36,788 bases of DNA from Candidatus Uhrbacteria bacterium (GCA_018673485.1 JABHCP010000003.1:1-36788), one strand, 5' to 3'. Shown: positions 1 to 9,870, counted from the first letter of the stretch. Made by a program: numbers and translations. The notes: generated by a model from the letters alone, not told the origin.

Positions 1-1
1 A

Positions 2-1123
2 AAGGTTAGTAACTGGACAGTGGGTGACACTACCCTAACTATCACACATGACCAACTTCAGGGCTCAACAGATTATACTTTTGAAATGACATCTGCCCCT
101 GACACAGCAAGCAACTCGCTCGCAGGTACAATCTCAGGAGTGACTAACCCCGCAACATTCACAACAGCATCCTCTGGAGGCGTCTCAGTCTCATCATCCG
201 CTCCAGACCCTTCAATCGGTTCAGGAACAGACGACAATCCAGTAGATTCAATCTCAGAGTCCTCAAGTGCATCTGGAACATGCGAAGAAGGTTTCAACCC
301 TGGAGAGAACATCTCCCTTGCATGGGCTTCAAGCTCTTCTGTGAACCTCGTCAACCTATACTATTCTACAGACGCAGGAATAACATACACTCTCATTGAA
401 GGACCAATAACCAACACAGAGAACTACACCTGGACAATACCAGCGGACATTGTAGGTTCAACATTGCAGTTTAAGATCGAAGGAACAGACCTAGCTGAGA
501 TCACAGCCACCTTCGAGACCGAAAGCTGTGCGCTCAACGGTGCGGACGACGGCACAGAAGATTTGACCGATGATACGACAGAAGACCCAACCTCAGAAGT
601 AACAGAGCCAACCACGGGCGAGCAAGGCTACTCACCAGTGACAGGAGAGGTGGAAGATATATCTGTAACTGAGATAGGGGATTACATCCGAAGTTCATAC
701 TTCTCAACCGTTTACTACCTCGACACAGACATATCAACAAACGAAATGGTTCGACGTCCTTTCATGGACGCACAAACATTCTTTACCTACCAAGACAACT
801 TCGACAATATTAAGACAGTCACGGATGCAACTCTCACTACTATCCAACTCGGAAACCCAATGCTTCCAAACCCTGGAGTAGTACTCATCAAGATCCAGTC
901 TGACCCTAAGGTCTATGCAATTGATGCAGACGGAGTTACTATCCGGTGGATATCATCAGAAGAGGTTGCTAACACACTTTACGGCGACGACTGGAGCCAA
1001 TACATCATAGATATAGAGGCAACATTCTTCCCGAGGTTCACACGAGGTGAGGATGTCGATAATGCTGATGATCTTGATCTTGAAGGCAAGGTGATGAAGA
1101 AGAGAGACGAGCTTTCGCAATAA
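2..1123 (+). CDS. C-terminal part of a secreted/surface protein (Ig/Fn-like segments), 5' truncated by window edge
   Basis: Frame is open to the window edge (KVSNWTVGDTTLTITHDQL...); Ser/Thr/Asp-rich, CEEGFNPGENISLAWASSSS...YYSTDAGITYT segment and a C-terminal FFTYQDNF...DPKVYAIDADGVTIRWI domain; terminator follows. Confidence 0.75.
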   Translation, partial: KVSNWTVGDTTLTITHDQLQGSTDYTFEMTSAPDTASNSLAGTISGVTNPATFTTASSGGVSVSSSAPDPSIGSGTDDNPVDSISESSSASGTCEEGFNPGENISLAWASSSSVNLVNLYYSTDAGITYTLIEGPITNTENYTWTIPADIVGSTLQFKIEGTDLAEITATFETESCALNGADDGTEDLTDDTTEDPTSEVTEPTTGEQGYSPVTGEVEDISVTEIGDYIRSSYFSTVYYLDTDISTNEMVRRPFMDAQTFFTYQDNFDNIKTVTDATLTTIQLGNPMLPNPGVVLIKIQSDPKVYAIDADGVTIRWISSEEVANTLYGDDWSQYIIDIEATFFPRFTRGEDVDNADDLDLEGKVMKKRDELSQ

Positions 1124-1132
1124 GGCAAATCA

Positions 1133-1164
1133 AAAACACTCAGTTTGATTGAACTGAGTGTTTT
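1133..1164 (+). terminator. Rho-independent terminator
   Basis: AAAACACTCAGTT / AACTGAGTGTTTT 13-bp arms with T-run. Confidence 0.8.
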
Positions 1165-1205
1165 AAATATATTACATTAAACCCTCTTCCAAGGTCTAGC
1201 TATTT

Positions 1206-1243
1206 AGGCTTAGCCCAAATGGCTAAGCCTGTTTGGCTAAGCC
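1206..1243. repeat. REP-like palindromic repeat (copy 1)
   Basis: AGGCTTAGCC-caaat-GGCTAAGCCT followed by a third GGCTAAGCC; same unit as around the RAYT at 7 kb. Confidence 0.85.
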
Positions 1244-1313
1244 ATTAATCAATCGAGCTGTGTACTATTTTTTGGGTTCTGTTTTCTGAGCCGTGATATA
1301 ATGATTTTGTAGT

Positions 1314-1997
1314 ATGATTCGATTTTCTAATGTCAGCAAACATTATCCACCAACCACACATGCCTTGCAGCATGTAAGTTTGCATATCAAACCGGGTGAG
1401 TTTGTGTCCGTTGTTGGGCAGAGTGGATCTGGAAAAACAACATTGGCTAAATTGCTATTTGCCGAAGAGCAGGCAACAAAAGGAAAGATTGTAATCGGAG
1501 ATTGGGACATTAGTGGTATTAAGCAGTCCGAGGTTCCAGAATTACGTCGTCAGATTGGAATAGTTTTTCAGGATTTCAAATTGTTGCCACGAAAGACAGT
1601 TTTGGAGAATGTAAAGTTCGCATTGGAGGTCGCCGGAGAGTCACGAGTAAGAATTCGCAAGATAGTGCCTCAGGTATTAAAGATTGTGGGACTTTCAGAT
1701 AAGCACGCTCGTTATCCGCGTCAGCTTTCAGGTGGTGAGCAGCAACGCGTATCAATCGCTCGCGCATTAGTTCACCGGCCAAAGATTTTGGTTGCTGATG
1801 AACCGACGGGGAATCTCGATACTATTCATGCTCACGAGATTATTCAATTGCTTAAAAAAATTAACGAATACGGAACAACGGTTGTTTTGGTGACACACGA
1901 TCGCGATATTGTTAATGCATTAAAAAAACGCGTTGTAACAATCGCAGACGGAAAGATTGTTTCAGATATTCAACGTGGTAAATATATTCTTTCATGA
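1314..1997 (+). CDS. ftsE: Cell division ATP-binding protein FtsE
   Basis: ABC ATPase with Walker A GQSGSGKTT, signature LSGGEQQRVSIARAL, Walker B ILVADEPTGNLD; ATGA overlap with an FtsX-like ORF. Confidence 0.92.
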   Translation: MIRFSNVSKHYPPTTHALQHVSLHIKPGEFVSVVGQSGSGKTTLAKLLFAEEQATKGKIVIGDWDISGIKQSEVPELRRQIGIVFQDFKLLPRKTVLENVKFALEVAGESRVRIRKIVPQVLKIVGLSDKHARYPRQLSGGEQQRVSIARALVHRPKILVADEPTGNLDTIHAHEIIQLLKKINEYGTTVVLVTHDRDIVNALKKRVVTIADGKIVSDIQRGKYILS

Positions 1998-2914
1998 GCC
2001 TCACATTGTCACTAACAAGGGTGATAAAATTTACATTCCAGAATATATTTCGCAATTTCTGGCTATCTTTTATTACACTAACTATTTTTGTTCTAACCCT
2101 GATCACGGTCAACGCAGTTCTTTTCATGAACGTGGTAGCCGATTCGGTACTCGAGGCAGTTGAACAAAAGGTTGAGGTTACATTTTACTTTAATACAGAA
2201 ACGTCAGAGGACATTGTTACTTCAGCACAGGGGTACTTGAGAGGTTTTGCGCAAGTTAGAGATGTGGAGTATGTGTCAGCCGATGAGGCGCTTGATTTGT
2301 TCAGGACTCGACACGTGGATGACGAAGTTATTTTGTCATCACTTGATGAGATTGGTGAGAATCCATTTGGGCATTCATTAGTTGTGACCACGCAGTCGAC
2401 TGACGACTTTGCTTTTATTGCTGAGGCGATGGAGACACCGGAGTTCTCAAGTTATATCAAAGAACAAGATTTCACTGATTACGAAGCAGTTATCTCGAAA
2501 ATCGAAGCATTAAATACACGCATTGGTTATGCAGGTTTTGCGTTGGCTGGATTATTTGTGCTAATCGCGATCATGATCATTTTTAATACGATACGTGTAG
2601 CTATTTATGTGCATCGTGATGAGATTGGGATAATGAAGTTGGTGGGTGCGAATAATTGGTTTGTTCGTGGACCTTTTATTCTGGAGGCACTTTTGTATAG
2701 TTTTTGCGCAACAATTTTAATGGTCGCTATTACATTTGGAATTTTAGGAGCGTCACGTGGGCAAATTACAGATTATTTTGGAGACGCATCGGCAAGTATA
2801 TTTAACTACTTTCAAGAGAACGCATTGTTCATCTTTGGCTGGCAATTTTTAGCTCTTGCCGCACTCAGCTTGCTAACAACAGCTTTCGCGATGAGGAAGT
2901 ATCTTAAGACCTAA
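1994..2914 (+). CDS. ftsX: Cell division protein FtsX
   Basis: FtsX/permease topology, conserved IGIMKLVGA-type motif, directly overlapping ftsE. Confidence 0.9.
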   Translation: MSLTLSLTRVIKFTFQNIFRNFWLSFITLTIFVLTLITVNAVLFMNVVADSVLEAVEQKVEVTFYFNTETSEDIVTSAQGYLRGFAQVRDVEYVSADEALDLFRTRHVDDEVILSSLDEIGENPFGHSLVVTTQSTDDFAFIAEAMETPEFSSYIKEQDFTDYEAVISKIEALNTRIGYAGFALAGLFVLIAIMIIFNTIRVAIYVHRDEIGIMKLVGANNWFVRGPFILEALLYSFCATILMVAITFGILGASRGQITDYFGDASASIFNYFQENALFIFGWQFLALAALSLLTTAFAMRKYLKT

Positions 2915-2978
2915 GAAGAGACTTGCAATTGGCGTTAATATTGATCATTAGCTCCTTTTGTGCTAGTCTGAGCGACCT

Positions 2979-4466
2979 ATGGACGAAAATGCATCACAAT
3001 ATGGGAAGCATAGATTCTGGGAAATGATCCCCGGAATTTTAATTTGGACAACATTTGCACTGGCAATAGGTGCTTCTTTTTTTGCACCAGCAATCGCTGT
3101 GGTGTTTATTATAATTTTCGATTTGTATTGGACCATGCGTGTTCTGTACTTTTTAATCTTTGTACTTTTCGCACACAAGACATATAGAAAAGCTATGCTC
3201 GTTGATTGGTATGCAAAGACTCAGGAGATAGAAGATTGGGACAGACTTTACCATGTGGTGTTCTTGCCAACTTACAAGGAGAGTTATGAAATCCTGCGTG
3301 ACGCTTTGCAGTCAATTAAGGATTGTACATATCGCAATGATCGATTCATTGTTGTGCTTGGCGGTGAAGAAGGTGACCAAGAGAACTTCCAGAAGTACGC
3401 AGAAAAATTGAAGGTTGAGTTTGATGGAGTTTTTTCTAAATTCGTGACAACTGTTCATCCAAGAGGGATGAAGGGTGAGATTCCTGGAAAGGGGTCTAAC
3501 ATGAAGTGGATGGAGACAGAGATAAAGAAGTATATTGATGAGGAACAGATCCCATACGAAGATATAATGGCAACAGCCTTTGATGTCGATACTATTGCAC
3601 ATTCACAGTACTACTCACGACTTAGTTACCTATTCCTAACAGTTGAGAATCCAACAAGAGCTTCTTACCAACCAGTTGTGCTGTATTCCAATAATGTTTG
3701 GAAAGTTCAGGCGCCGATTCGTGTTTCTGTATTTGGTACAACCTTTTGGCTACTTTCCGAGCTAGCGCGGTCTGACAGGATGTGGACTTTTTCATCGCAT
3801 TCAATGACTTGGCAGATGTTAGTTGATGTTGGATTTCACGAACCAAACTTGGTTTCAGAGGACTCACGAATCTTTTTGCAAGGTTTGATTAAATATAATG
3901 GAGATTACCGCGTTGAGCCAATGTTCCTGCCTGTGTACATGGATGCAGTAGAAGGCGTTGGATATTGGGATGGGATGAAGGCACTTTATAAACAGCAGCG
4001 TCGATGGGCTTGGGGTGTTGAGCATTTGCCGTACATGCTGGAGAAGTTTAAGGAGAATAAAATGATTCCTTGGTGGATCAAGGTTAAGTATGTGTTTAAC
4101 CAGCTTGAAGGAATGTACACCTGGGCAACAGCACCGATGTTGATTTTTGTGCTTGGGTATTTACCGTTTTTTGTTCTTCAAGATACACCGACTGCACTTT
4201 TGGCAAATTCACCATTTACACTCAAGCATATGATGGAGATCGCGACCGCTGGAGTGTTTGTTAGCGCGATGTTGAGTTTTTGGCTTTTACCAAAGCGCCC
4301 AGCGGACAAGTCTCGTTGGTGGTGGTTGGTCATGGTTCTGCAGTGGGCACTTCTACCCATAACTTTCATAGTTTTCGGTGCTTGGCCGGCAATTGATGCA
4401 CAAACCAGAATGATGACAGGAAAATACTTAGGGTTTGATGTGACAAAGAAGCAAAAACGCAAATAA
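2979..4466 (+). CDS. Membrane glycosyltransferase, GT2-like
   Basis: N-terminal TM segments, DVDTIAHSQYYSRL, SEDSRIFLQ, QQRRWAWG (QxxRW-type) and C-terminal TM helices. Confidence 0.8.
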   Translation: MDENASQYGKHRFWEMIPGILIWTTFALAIGASFFAPAIAVVFIIIFDLYWTMRVLYFLIFVLFAHKTYRKAMLVDWYAKTQEIEDWDRLYHVVFLPTYKESYEILRDALQSIKDCTYRNDRFIVVLGGEEGDQENFQKYAEKLKVEFDGVFSKFVTTVHPRGMKGEIPGKGSNMKWMETEIKKYIDEEQIPYEDIMATAFDVDTIAHSQYYSRLSYLFLTVENPTRASYQPVVLYSNNVWKVQAPIRVSVFGTTFWLLSELARSDRMWTFSSHSMTWQMLVDVGFHEPNLVSEDSRIFLQGLIKYNGDYRVEPMFLPVYMDAVEGVGYWDGMKALYKQQRRWAWGVEHLPYMLEKFKENKMIPWWIKVKYVFNQLEGMYTWATAPMLIFVLGYLPFFVLQDTPTALLANSPFTLKHMMEIATAGVFVSAMLSFWLLPKRPADKSRWWWLVMVLQWALLPITFIVFGAWPAIDAQTRMMTGKYLGFDVTKKQKRK

Positions 4467-4490
4467 TACAATTGAATTATTAAATTTTCC

Positions 4491-4516
4491 AAATTCCGGA
4501 CGATCGTCCGGAATTT
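4491..4516. repeat. 26-bp perfect loopless palindrome, possible bidirectional terminator
   Basis: AAATTCCGGACGATCGTCCGGAATTT followed by GTTTT, between convergent ORFs. Confidence 0.85.
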
Positions 4517-4544
4517 GTTTTATCACAATGTTTTAAAAACAAAG

Positions 4545-4567
4545 CTCACCCCGAGCGATGGGGTGAG
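4545..4567 (-). terminator. Terminator hairpin containing the stop codon of the 4546-4890 ORF
   Basis: Minus strand CTCACCCC-atcgctc-GGGGTGAG then CTTTGTTTTT; TGA stop lies in the 3' arm. Confidence 0.75.
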
Positions 4568-4890
4568 TTACGACGAGCCTGGGCTTCTGCAGTCATACGG
4601 TCACGACGCTTTGACCATGCATATTCGAGTACGAATGATGCGATCAGCATCAGATGCGGATAGAACCAGCAGCTTTGGATCGGTTGACTAGTGATCTGAA
4701 CCCAGGGGAACCAGTGCAATAGCATGATCGGCGGAATTGCCGCACAGATCGCCAGAACGATCGCATGCAATTTTCGAGGATTGTGACCTCGGAACCAGAG
4801 GAAGCCGGGCACGGTCGCGAATAGGCAGCAGATAAAGATAATACCAGACGCCAGTTCGTTGAATACCGGATAGGGCGGAAGTGGAAACAT
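4546..4890 (-). CDS. Orphan small membrane protein (accessory cassette)
   Basis: 114 aa with several hydrophobic segments (GIIFICCLFATVPGFLWF, AIVLAICAAIPPIMLLHWFPWV, LMLIASFVLEYAW); own promoter and terminator; GC-richer than its flanks. Confidence 0.7.
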   Translation of the reverse strand: MFPLPPYPVFNELASGIIFICCLFATVPGFLWFRGHNPRKLHAIVLAICAAIPPIMLLHWFPWVQITSQPIQSCWFYPHLMLIASFVLEYAWSKRRDRMTAEAQARRNSPHRSG

Positions 4891-4928
4891 TGCATTTCTC
4901 GCTTTTGAGTTGGAGGGAGGACATTTTT

Positions 4929-4957
4929 AGAGTACCTAATTGTCATATGACGGTCAA
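4929..4957 (-). promoter_or_regulatory. Sigma70-like promoter for the 4546-4890 cassette
   Basis: Minus strand TTGACC-17 bp-TACTCT. Confidence 0.6.
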
Positions 4958-5005
4958 TCGATGTATTCGCCAAAATATCAAAGTTGAGCTAAACTGATTG
5001 CAACT

Positions 5006-6037
5006 ATGCATGTTTATATTCACATTATTGCTTGGAATGAGCGGGATTATTTGCCTGCGCTTTTAGAGTCGCTTGAGGGTCAGACTTATAAGAATTTTAC
5101 GATTCGTCTTTTGGATAATGGCTCAACTGATGGAACGTATGAGTTTATTCAAGGGCACTGTCCAAAAAATCTTGTAGTTCGTAACAATAAGAACCTTGGA
5201 TTCGCAGAAGGGCACAATCAGTTAATAAGGTTTACACTTGATCGTGCGCCTGAGGGGCAAAAGGCCGCTATCGTGCTAGCAAATGCTGATATGTTATTTG
5301 AGCCCGAGGCGGTAGAGAGGATGGTTGGTGCACTTTCTAAGAACGTTGGTGCAGTCCAGCCAAAAATCTACAGAGCTTTTGGTGAGAACATCGGTGATGA
5401 GTATTTGGAGGAGACTGTTAAGTCAGATATTTTCGATACAACTGGGTTGGTCGTTTCAAAGTCATGGCGCATGAGTGACCGAGGGGCGGGCGATATGGAC
5501 TCTGGGCAGTATGACCAAAAGTTCGATTTGTTTGGCCCGGGTGGCGCCATGTTCATGATTCCACTTGACGTCGTGCGTGACGTGATGATTGATAAGGATC
5601 TCTTTGATTCAGATTTTTTCGCGTATCGAGAGGACTGTGACTTGGCTTGGAGATTACAGAAGCGACAGTGGAAAACGGTATTTGTGCCAGATGCTATTGC
5701 ATATCATTATCGCGGAATGTATGGGGCAGAAAGGCAGACTTGGTTCCAGCGGCTTAAAAATCGGAAAGGTCAGAATCCATTTTTTGCTAGTTACTCAACG
5801 CGCAATCAACTTTTCGTGCTTTTAAAGAACTTAACTTTTGGAGATTATATTATTGGATTGCCCTGGATCATATTCAATGAAGGTGTTAGGGTTATTTATG
5901 CATTTTTCTTCGAGAGCCAAACACGTGCAAGACTCATTAGTGGTATTGGCTTGATTCCAAAAATGCTAAGAAAACGCAAACATATTTTAAAACGACAGCT
6001 AAAACCAGAGCGCGAGATTCGTGGCTATGTTGAATAA
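5006..6037 (+). CDS. Glycosyltransferase family 2
   Basis: AWNERDYLPALLESLEGQTYKNFTIRLLDNGSTDGT...NLGFAEGHN, FDLFGPGGAMFMIP, FFAYREDCDLAWRLQ. Confidence 0.9.
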   Translation: MHVYIHIIAWNERDYLPALLESLEGQTYKNFTIRLLDNGSTDGTYEFIQGHCPKNLVVRNNKNLGFAEGHNQLIRFTLDRAPEGQKAAIVLANADMLFEPEAVERMVGALSKNVGAVQPKIYRAFGENIGDEYLEETVKSDIFDTTGLVVSKSWRMSDRGAGDMDSGQYDQKFDLFGPGGAMFMIPLDVVRDVMIDKDLFDSDFFAYREDCDLAWRLQKRQWKTVFVPDAIAYHYRGMYGAERQTWFQRLKNRKGQNPFFASYSTRNQLFVLLKNLTFGDYIIGLPWIIFNEGVRVIYAFFFESQTRARLISGIGLIPKMLRKRKHILKRQLKPEREIRGYVE

Positions 6038-6884
6038 CGCAGATAAAATCGATGTTTCCATACTCATAGTTCATACTTTTGAGGGTCGTTTATTGCGACA
6101 AACTTTGTCGAGTATCAATAGGGCTGCACCAAAAGTGAAATTTGAAGTTATTATTATTGATAACAATCCAGAAGCTGGATTTGCCCAAGTTCTCAAAGAT
6201 GAATTCCCGCACATTCACCACATCGGATTGGAGCGCAACGTGGGGTTCGGGGCAGCAATGAATGTTGGTTTGAAGGCAGCGAAGGGTCGTTACGTTTTGA
6301 TATTTAATCCAGACATTGTTGTTCAGCCTGAATCATTGGAGTCGATGCTTGAGTTCATGGATCAAAATCCAGACGTAGGAATGTGTGGACCAAAATTGAT
6401 GAATCCAGATGGTAGTTTACAGCACTCATGCTATAGATTCCCAACCATCATGATCCCAGCGTACAGAAGAACTCCACTGGGTAGGCTTCCGGTTGGGCGT
6501 AAGGCCGTGGATCACTATCTTATGGTTCACGAGGATCATGGGTCTCAGATGGACGTTGACTCACTCATCGGTGCCGCTTTGTTTACTCGTCGTTCAGCAC
6601 TGGATGAAGTTGGACATTTCGACGAGAGATTTTTCATGTATTACGAAGACAATGATTTATGTCGGCGGTTTTGGGAAAACGGACACAGGGTAGTATATTA
6701 TCCCGAAGCTCATATGATTCATTACCACCGTCGAGCAAGTGCAGATGGTAGTTTCATACGACAATTATTCAATAGATTCGCTTGGATCCAGATAGCAAGT
6801 GCGTTAAAGTTTTTTGCAAAGTATAGAAGCTCGGAGAATCCGAGGAGTAAGGTGCGGTCATCTGGGCTTAGCCATTTGGGCTAA
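6021..6884 (+). CDS. Glycosyltransferase family 2 (rhamnosyltransferase-like)
   Basis: SILIVHTFEGRLLRQTLSSI, NVGFGAAMNVG, FNPDIVVQPESL, DERFFMYYEDNDLCRRFWE; stop codon lies inside a REP repeat. Confidence 0.9.
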   Translation: MAMLNNADKIDVSILIVHTFEGRLLRQTLSSINRAAPKVKFEVIIIDNNPEAGFAQVLKDEFPHIHHIGLERNVGFGAAMNVGLKAAKGRYVLIFNPDIVVQPESLESMLEFMDQNPDVGMCGPKLMNPDGSLQHSCYRFPTIMIPAYRRTPLGRLPVGRKAVDHYLMVHEDHGSQMDVDSLIGAALFTRRSALDEVGHFDERFFMYYEDNDLCRRFWENGHRVVYYPEAHMIHYHRRASADGSFIRQLFNRFAWIQIASALKFFAKYRSSENPRSKVRSSGLSHLG

Positions 6885-6915
6885 GCCCAGATGGCTAAGC
6901 CCACCAAGCTTAGCC
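6862..6915. repeat. REP-like palindrome pair upstream of the RAYT
   Basis: CTGGGCTTAGCC-atttg-GGCTAAGCCCAG plus GGCTAAGC-ccaccaa-GCTTAGCC. Confidence 0.9.
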
Positions 6916-7032
6916 ATGATTATTTTGTACGCACAGCCCATATTGACAATTGTTCAGTTTGTATAGTGTATAATTTAAGTATCCTCTCCTTATTGCTAGG
7001 AGAATTTTTACTTAAATAATATAAAGAAAATT

Positions 7033-7644
7033 ATGCGAAGAGAACAGTTCGCGAACGGCAATTATTATCATATCTATAATCGAGGAGTTGATAAGAGATG
7101 CACATTTCAAGATCAGTTTGATTATGAAGAATTTATAGAAGCTCTCAAATCTTCTCAATATAAAGATGGTGTTGCATATGTCGATATTAATTATTATTGT
7201 CTTATGGATAATCATTTTCATCTAGTTTTAAGACAAGGAGTAGACAGGGGTGTCTCGGATTTTATGCATAAGATTGGCACAAAATACACTGAATACTTTA
7301 ATCAAAAATATAAAAGAACAGGATGTCTATTCGAAGGACCCTATAGAGCGAAGCCCTTACTAGATGACGCTCATTTTTTGCACATTTCAAGATATGTACA
7401 TTTGAATCCTTTAAAATATCATTTTAACGATTGGAAGTTGAAAGGTGTGCGGAATATAAAGAAGGCTCTTGATTTTTTAAAAAAATATCAGTGGTCTAGT
7501 TATTCATATATTTTCGGCAAGGAAAGTTTTATTAGTACAGGACTAATAGCGGATGAATTTAAGACATCAGCTGAGTATGATAGGTTCCTCATTGATTGGA
7601 TTAGATATGGATCCCCAATAAGATTTAATCAAATATTTTCATAA
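7033..7644 (+). CDS. REP-associated tyrosine transposase (RAYT, Y1/IS200-like)
   Basis: NGNYYHIYNRGVDKR, YCLMDNHFHLVLRQ (HUH motif HFH), GCLFEGPYRAKPLLDDAHFLHISRYVHLNPLK. Confidence 0.92.
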   Translation: MRREQFANGNYYHIYNRGVDKRCTFQDQFDYEEFIEALKSSQYKDGVAYVDINYYCLMDNHFHLVLRQGVDRGVSDFMHKIGTKYTEYFNQKYKRTGCLFEGPYRAKPLLDDAHFLHISRYVHLNPLKYHFNDWKLKGVRNIKKALDFLKKYQWSSYSYIFGKESFISTGLIADEFKTSAEYDRFLIDWIRYGSPIRFNQIFS

Positions 7645-7651
7645 TAGGTAC

Positions 7652-7707
7652 ATTTGGGCTTAGCCCAAATGGCTAAGCCTTAGAGGCCAAGCCCACCGGG
7701 CTTAGCC
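7652..7707. repeat. REP-like palindrome pair downstream of the RAYT
   Basis: ATTTGGGCTTAGCCCAAATGGCTAAGCC and GGCCAAGCCCaccGGGCTTAGCC. Confidence 0.9.
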
Positions 7708-7737
7708 TAGAGCAAGATGAACTGATATAATGATTTC

Positions 7738-9732
7738 ATGTCTAAAGGGTTAAATTTTTTACAAGAGCCTGATGCCTTGGGGGGTCCGGAGGTCGATACT
7801 GAGCCAATGATTTCCTATCAACCTCCAAAGCGGCCTTCAATCGTTAAGAAGGTCAGTGTTGGTGTTGTCGCGACCGTATTGATCATCGGGTGCTTGATTT
7901 TTTTAATTAGCGTCGGAAGGTTGGTGAGTGCCGGATTAACTGCAAAGAGTTCTCTTGAGTACGCTCAAGATTATGCATTAGAGTTTGATTTTGAAAATGC
8001 GCAAAAAGAAGTCCGTATTGCAGGTGAGGCACTCGAGACCGCCAGGAGCAGCCTTTGGTTTGCAAAACTTGCATACCCATTGCCATATGTTGGCGATCAA
8101 GCCGAGGCACTAGTTGTATTGGTCGACACCGGGGTGACACTCGTAGGAGTAATGGATGATTCTTTATCAATTGTGCAGGACGTTTATGCGTCGATGTTTG
8201 AGGTTCAAGAAGCATTAGGTGAAGTATCAGGGCTCGATAAAGAGTATACGTTCGAGACTCTGCCGAGCGATGTCCGTGTGCAAATGTTGCAGACCTTTAA
8301 GAATATCGCTCCTGATTTAGCGCAAGCAAGTGTTCAGTTAGAGATCGCGCAAGAGAAACTTTCAGTGTTAGAGGGGCAGGATTTATTTGGAGATATCGAT
8401 ATTGTAGTTGCGCAGTTGCAAGAGGTCCTACCGCAGATTTCATCTGCTGTGAATCTAATAACGCCATTTGCGCAGTCGATTGAGGAAATTGCTGGAGTTG
8501 ATCAGGATAGACAGTGGTTATTGATATTTTTAAACAATACAGAAATGCGTCCAGGTGGTGGGTTTATGGGCGTGTATGGTTTGTTGCAGGTCCGTGATGG
8601 TGAGATCATCGATATCAATACAGCAGACACATACTCTATCGATCGGTTAGCTGAGGGTGATGATTATGTTGTGGTGCCGCCATATCCGATTGAGGCGTAT
8701 CTAGGGCTTGATACGTGGTATTTCAGGGATGCAAACTGGTATCCTGACTTTGCCGAGTCCAGTAAGACCGCTGTACAGCTTTTAAGACAAGAATATGCGT
8801 ATTCAGGTCAGCCAGTGCCAGAGGTCCACGGTGTGATCGGATTCACACCAACGGTTATAGAGATGTTGCTTGAGGTCATAGGAGACGTTACAGTTGACGG
8901 TATTACTTTTACAAGTGAAACGTTCACAGAGACTTTGGAATACGATGTAGAGTACGGGTTTAAAGATCGAGGAGTTGCTTGGGATGATAGAAAAGCAATT
9001 ATTAATGATTTAGTTGATGAGTTGATAGGGAGTTTAATGAGCATCTCAGTTAGTGAGTTGCCGAATTTGGTTGATGCCTTTGCGGAGATGTTTATACAAA
9101 AACAGATTGCGCTTTATAGTTTTGACGCACAAACTCAGGTTGTATTTGAGGATGCTGCCTGGTCAGGCACGATTGATATTGATAATCATGATGATTTCCT
9201 GATCGTTGCTGACGCTAACATGGGTGCTCTAAAGACAGACCATGCGATGGAGAAAGAGATCGCATATTCGATTATTCCAAATGATGATGGGTATCTGGCA
9301 CAAGTTGATATCACGTATTACCACAATGGAGGATTTGATTGGCGTACAACAAGATACCAAAGCTATACCAGTATTTTGGCACCAATCGGTAGTGAGTTGA
9401 TATATACTTCTGGCGAGAGTGCCTCATCTTATGACGAGTTGGGAATGTCACGTTTTGGCAGTTATATTTCAATTGAGCCAGGTGAAATCGGTACGTTGTC
9501 GTTTACCTATCAATTACCAAGCTCTGTAGCGAGCTCAATAAATAGCGGATCTTACGATTTAGCAGTATTCAAGCAGATCGGTTCTAAACAGGCTACATTG
9601 ACTCTGGACCTGGATTTTGATAAAAATCTAAGAGCAGCACAGCCATCTGAGCTCGAAGATCAGTATGGTGACCAGACATATCACGTCGATGCACAGCTTA
9701 ATCGTGATTTGGAGTTTATTGTGCAGTTTTAG
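7738..9732 (+). CDS. DUF4012-like membrane-anchored extracellular protein
   Basis: N-terminal TM (VGVVATVLIIGCLIFLISVG), then DRQWLLIFLNNTEMRPGGGFMGVYGLLQVRDGEI typical of DUF4012 proteins. Confidence 0.85.
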   Translation: MSKGLNFLQEPDALGGPEVDTEPMISYQPPKRPSIVKKVSVGVVATVLIIGCLIFLISVGRLVSAGLTAKSSLEYAQDYALEFDFENAQKEVRIAGEALETARSSLWFAKLAYPLPYVGDQAEALVVLVDTGVTLVGVMDDSLSIVQDVYASMFEVQEALGEVSGLDKEYTFETLPSDVRVQMLQTFKNIAPDLAQASVQLEIAQEKLSVLEGQDLFGDIDIVVAQLQEVLPQISSAVNLITPFAQSIEEIAGVDQDRQWLLIFLNNTEMRPGGGFMGVYGLLQVRDGEIIDINTADTYSIDRLAEGDDYVVVPPYPIEAYLGLDTWYFRDANWYPDFAESSKTAVQLLRQEYAYSGQPVPEVHGVIGFTPTVIEMLLEVIGDVTVDGITFTSETFTETLEYDVEYGFKDRGVAWDDRKAIINDLVDELIGSLMSISVSELPNLVDAFAEMFIQKQIALYSFDAQTQVVFEDAAWSGTIDIDNHDDFLIVADANMGALKTDHAMEKEIAYSIIPNDDGYLAQVDITYYHNGGFDWRTTRYQSYTSILAPIGSELIYTSGESASSYDELGMSRFGSYISIEPGEIGTLSFTYQLPSSVASSINSGSYDLAVFKQIGSKQATLTLDLDFDKNLRAAQPSELEDQYGDQTYHVDAQLNRDLEFIVQF

Positions 9733-9740
9733 TTGCTATT

Positions 9741-9870
9741 GTGTCACCCCTGGCTACGACCAGGGGCCCATCGATAAATTGAGTTCGATAATTGATGCCA
9801 GGCGGAGCCTGGTCCGGCTTCGCCGGAGATCCTCAGCCTACCGGCAGGCAGGCGGCTCAGGGGCCGGGAT
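9741..9870. repeat. Intergenic GC-rich palindromic repeat cluster
   Basis: CCCCTGGctacgaCCAGGGG, CCGGCTTCGCCGG, ACCGGCAGGCAGG; no supported ORF. Confidence 0.6.
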
